Assembly: GCA_025457915.1 (NCBI GenBank)
Contig: JALOTL010000004.1
Span: 124,001-188,000 of the forward strand
From: Spirochaetota bacterium
GTDB lineage: Bacteria; Spirochaetota; UBA4802; UBA5550
Direction of reading: 5' to 3'
Length of the DNA: 64,000 bases
Positions within the stretch are counted from its first letter, which is position 1; every line of letters starts with the position of its first letter. Positions 62,265 through 64,000 of this stretch are shown piece by piece. The notes under the pieces were generated by a model. The model was not told the origin of the DNA. It ran no database searches and saw only the letters and a program-made list of their open reading frames with translations. Made by a program: the position numbers and the translations under genes.

Positions 62265-64000
62265 TCAGTCCTTCTCCTTCGAAGGCGCCTCCCCCTTCAG
62301 GAGGAGGATTTCGGCACTGGCAACGCTGTTTTCAGGGTCTATGGCGAGCAGCCTCTCCCAGACAGATATCGATTCGTCCTTCCTGTTCAGTTTCTTTAAG
62401 GACAGCCCCAGGATGGTAAGGGCGTTCTTGTAGTCGGGCCTGAGATTGCCGGCCTCCGTCGCGTATTCCATCGCAGCCGCGTAGTCCTTGATATTGAAGA
62501 AGGAAGCTGCGATCATGCCCAGCGAATCCGCGTCATCGCCGTTGGACTCGATGTATATCTTCAGGTGGGAGATCGCGGAGGGATAGTCCCTCTTGCTGAA
62601 GTAGCACTTGCCTATCAGGTGGTGGAGCTTGGCGTCCCTGCCGTCGATGTTGAGGGCCTTCTTGAGCTCGCCTATGGCCTCCTCGACCCTGTTGTGGTAG
62701 AGGTGCTCGAGCCCCCTGTTCTTGTACTCGAGGAGCTCCCTGTACGCCGGGTCAATCTCCAGTATCATCAGCGACATGTCGTCCCTCACCGGGGCCTCCC
62801 CCACGAAGGACTCCCATCTCCCGATTATCCCGGCCCTGGCCCCGTCGATCTCCATGGCGCTGGTTTCCATAATCGCATCGAGCAGCCTCTTGTGTCCGAA
62901 CTCCTCCCCGAGGGTGTTCCTTGCTTCGACGATGCCGTCGGTGTAGAGGAAGAGCCTGTCCCCGAAATCCAGGAAGTCCTGCTTTTCTTCGTAAAGCGTG
63001 TTGGCCTCCACCACCGCTCCCACGAAAAGCCCGTTTGTGTCCCACACCTCGAGCTCGCCGGTCTTCTTCCTGAGGAGATAGGCCTTCTGGTGCGAAGCGT
63101 TGGAATAGAAAACCTCGTACGAGGGGCTGATTATCACCACGAAGGCGGTGAGGTACTCCTTCGTCTTCACGATCTTTATCATCTGGTCGTTGACCTGCCT
63201 GAGTATGTCCTTCGGGAACTGGAGCTGCTGGGTGGCCTCGGAAAAGGTTATCTTGGCCATCGCGGTGACGAACGCCGCTGGTATGCCGTGGCCTGAAACG
63301 TCGGCCATTACTATGCAGAGGTGCCCGCCCTTCATCGGGAAAATGTCGTAGAAGTCGCCGCCGATCTTCTCCATCGACCTGTAGTGGGCGGTGATGCAGA
63401 TCCCGTTGTACCTGAGCGGGGTCGGGGGGAGTATGCTCTGCTGGATGTCGCTGGCGATGTCGAGCTCCCTCTGTATCGTATGGTCCTTCTGCTTGAGCTC
63501 CTCCAGCGCGCCGTTGAGCTCGTTGGTCCTCTCCTCGACGAGCCGCTCCAGGCTCTCGTTGAATTTCTCCTGGGCCTCCCTGGCCTGCCTCTCCTTTTCA
63601 AGGAGCTCCTGCTGGGCCTCCATCTGGTCCCTTCTGAGAAGATTGATCCTGTCGCCGAGGGCGACCGACATGGCGAGCGTCTCCACCGCGCAGCCTATCT
63701 GCCACGAATACTCCGTGAAGAAATTGCTGGGCAGGAACCCCCAGACCTTGAGCCCGTAGATCATGCCGCAGAATATGAGCATCGTCCAGGCCACGACGTA
63801 GAACCTGGCCGGCCTGTATCCCCTCCTGACCGACAGCATTCCCGCGAGCCAGTAGAGGGGAGCGGCGGCCATGCCGGAAATCACGCCGATCTGGATCGCG
63901 TAGTGGTAATCGATGAAGAACGAAGCCGCCGCGATCGCCGCGAGCGGCGTCATCAGCCCCAGTATTATTTTATACAGCACCGGCATGTTTTTTCTGAGCT
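62265..64000 (-). CDS. SpoIIE-type PP2C phosphatase with 7TM N-terminus and TPR tail (5' end outside window)
   Basis: Partial: the frame is open to base 64000, so the visible ATG at 63986 is internal. The visible part starts with the last helices of a 7TMR-DISM-like membrane domain, then a long coiled coil (about 110 residues, EERTNELNGALEELKQKDHT), a PP2C phosphatase with GGDFYDIF, VMADVSGHGIPAAFVTAM, LFLYTDGIVEARN and DDMSLMILEI, and about four C-terminal TPRs (YKNRGLEHLYHNRVEEAIGE). Coupling a 7TM sensor to a phosphatase with TPR is a frequent spirochaete design. Probably responds to an extracellular ligand. Confidence 0.9.
   Translation of the reverse strand, partial: LRKNMPVLYKIILGLMTPLAAIAAASFFIDYHYAIQIGVISGMAAAPLYWLAGMLSVRRGYRPARFYVVAWTMLIFCGMIYGLKVWGFLPSNFFTEYSWQIGCAVETLAMSVALGDRINLLRRDQMEAQQELLEKERQAREAQEKFNESLERLVEERTNELNGALEELKQKDHTIQRELDIASDIQQSILPPTPLRYNGICITAHYRSMEKIGGDFYDIFPMKGGHLCIVMADVSGHGIPAAFVTAMAKITFSEATQQLQFPKDILRQVNDQMIKIVKTKEYLTAFVVIISPSYEVFYSNASHQKAYLLRKKTGELEVWDTNGLFVGAVVEANTLYEEKQDFLDFGDRLFLYTDGIVEARNTLGEEFGHKRLLDAIMETSAMEIDGARAGIIGRWESFVGEAPVRDDMSLMILEIDPAYRELLEYKNRGLEHLYHNRVEEAIGELKKALNIDGRDAKLHHLIGKCYFSKRDYPSAISHLKIYIESNGDDADSLGMIAASFFNIKDYAAAMEYATEAGNLRPDYKNALTILGLSLKKLNRKDESISVWERLLAIDPENSVASAEILLLKGEAPSKEKD

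Overview
The window looks like a chromosomal segment of a spirochaete or spirochaete-like, diderm, flagellated, probably anaerobic bacterium. Pointers are the 3' end of a flagellar hook gene (flgE), a 1069-residue TPR protein whose layout matches the spirochaetal flagellar-collar protein FlcA, several FecR-domain lipoproteins, SpoIIE-type phosphatases, outer-membrane barrels, an NADase-type glycan-binding protein and ferredoxin-dependent 2-oxoacid metabolism. Codon use is uniform (many AGG and ATA codons). I see no transposase, integrase, phage gene, CRISPR array, rRNA or tRNA. The phylum assignment is an inference from gene content.

Layout. 1-8.4 kb: flgE end, DUF2892 protein, trpS, a methyltransferase-like membrane protein, an ECF sigma factor, a secretory-lipase-type lipoprotein, a small Cys-rich exported protein and a chemotaxis receptor. 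8.4-14.1 kb (minus strand): a thiol-redox and lipid block (two-CxxC oxidoreductase, trxB, a DUF362 ferredoxin protein, plsC), a FecR lipoprotein, a membrane protein and a tautomerase. 14.4-21.2 kb: proteins of unknown function, a PAS-PAS-GGDEF-EAL protein, a methyltransferase and a stand-alone LON substrate-binding-domain protein. 21.2-26.5 kb (minus): one directional run porG-D-A-B, an exported YidD variant and two TPR membrane proteins. 26.9-30.7 kb (plus): psd, a cytidylate-kinase-like protein, a PQQ-like repeat protein, a free LeuA regulatory domain and a patatin phospholipase.

30.7-38.2 kb is the most informative regulatory stretch. A histidine kinase and an NtrC-type activator are followed at once by two TGGTA-N4-TACCA palindromes, a good sigma-54 promoter and a small exported Lys/Pro/Ala repeat protein: a complete, self-contained signalling module. 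Next come the two subunits of an ADP-forming acyl-CoA synthetase around a TetR gene whose start codon lies in a perfect 15-bp inverted repeat, then a zinc-ribbon membrane gene split by one in-frame TGA.

38.2-51.6 kb: FlcA-like protein, a CBM48 protein, thioredoxin, a phenylacetate-CoA ligase plus ACT pair, an acyl-CoA thioesterase, a GAF/HD-GYP protein, a hairpin-dense intergenic region, two outer-membrane barrels, an MBL hydrolase and a second FecR lipoprotein. 52.3-58.4 kb: livK-livH-livM-livG-livF plus a second paaK, which with PorGDAB, the ACT protein and the acyl-CoA synthetase suggests uptake and oxidation of branched-chain or aromatic amino acids with ATP gained from the acyl-CoA. 58.5-64 kb: lspA (matching the several lipoproteins here), a glycan-binding protein, two SpoIIE phosphatases (the last cut by the window end) and two small unknown proteins.
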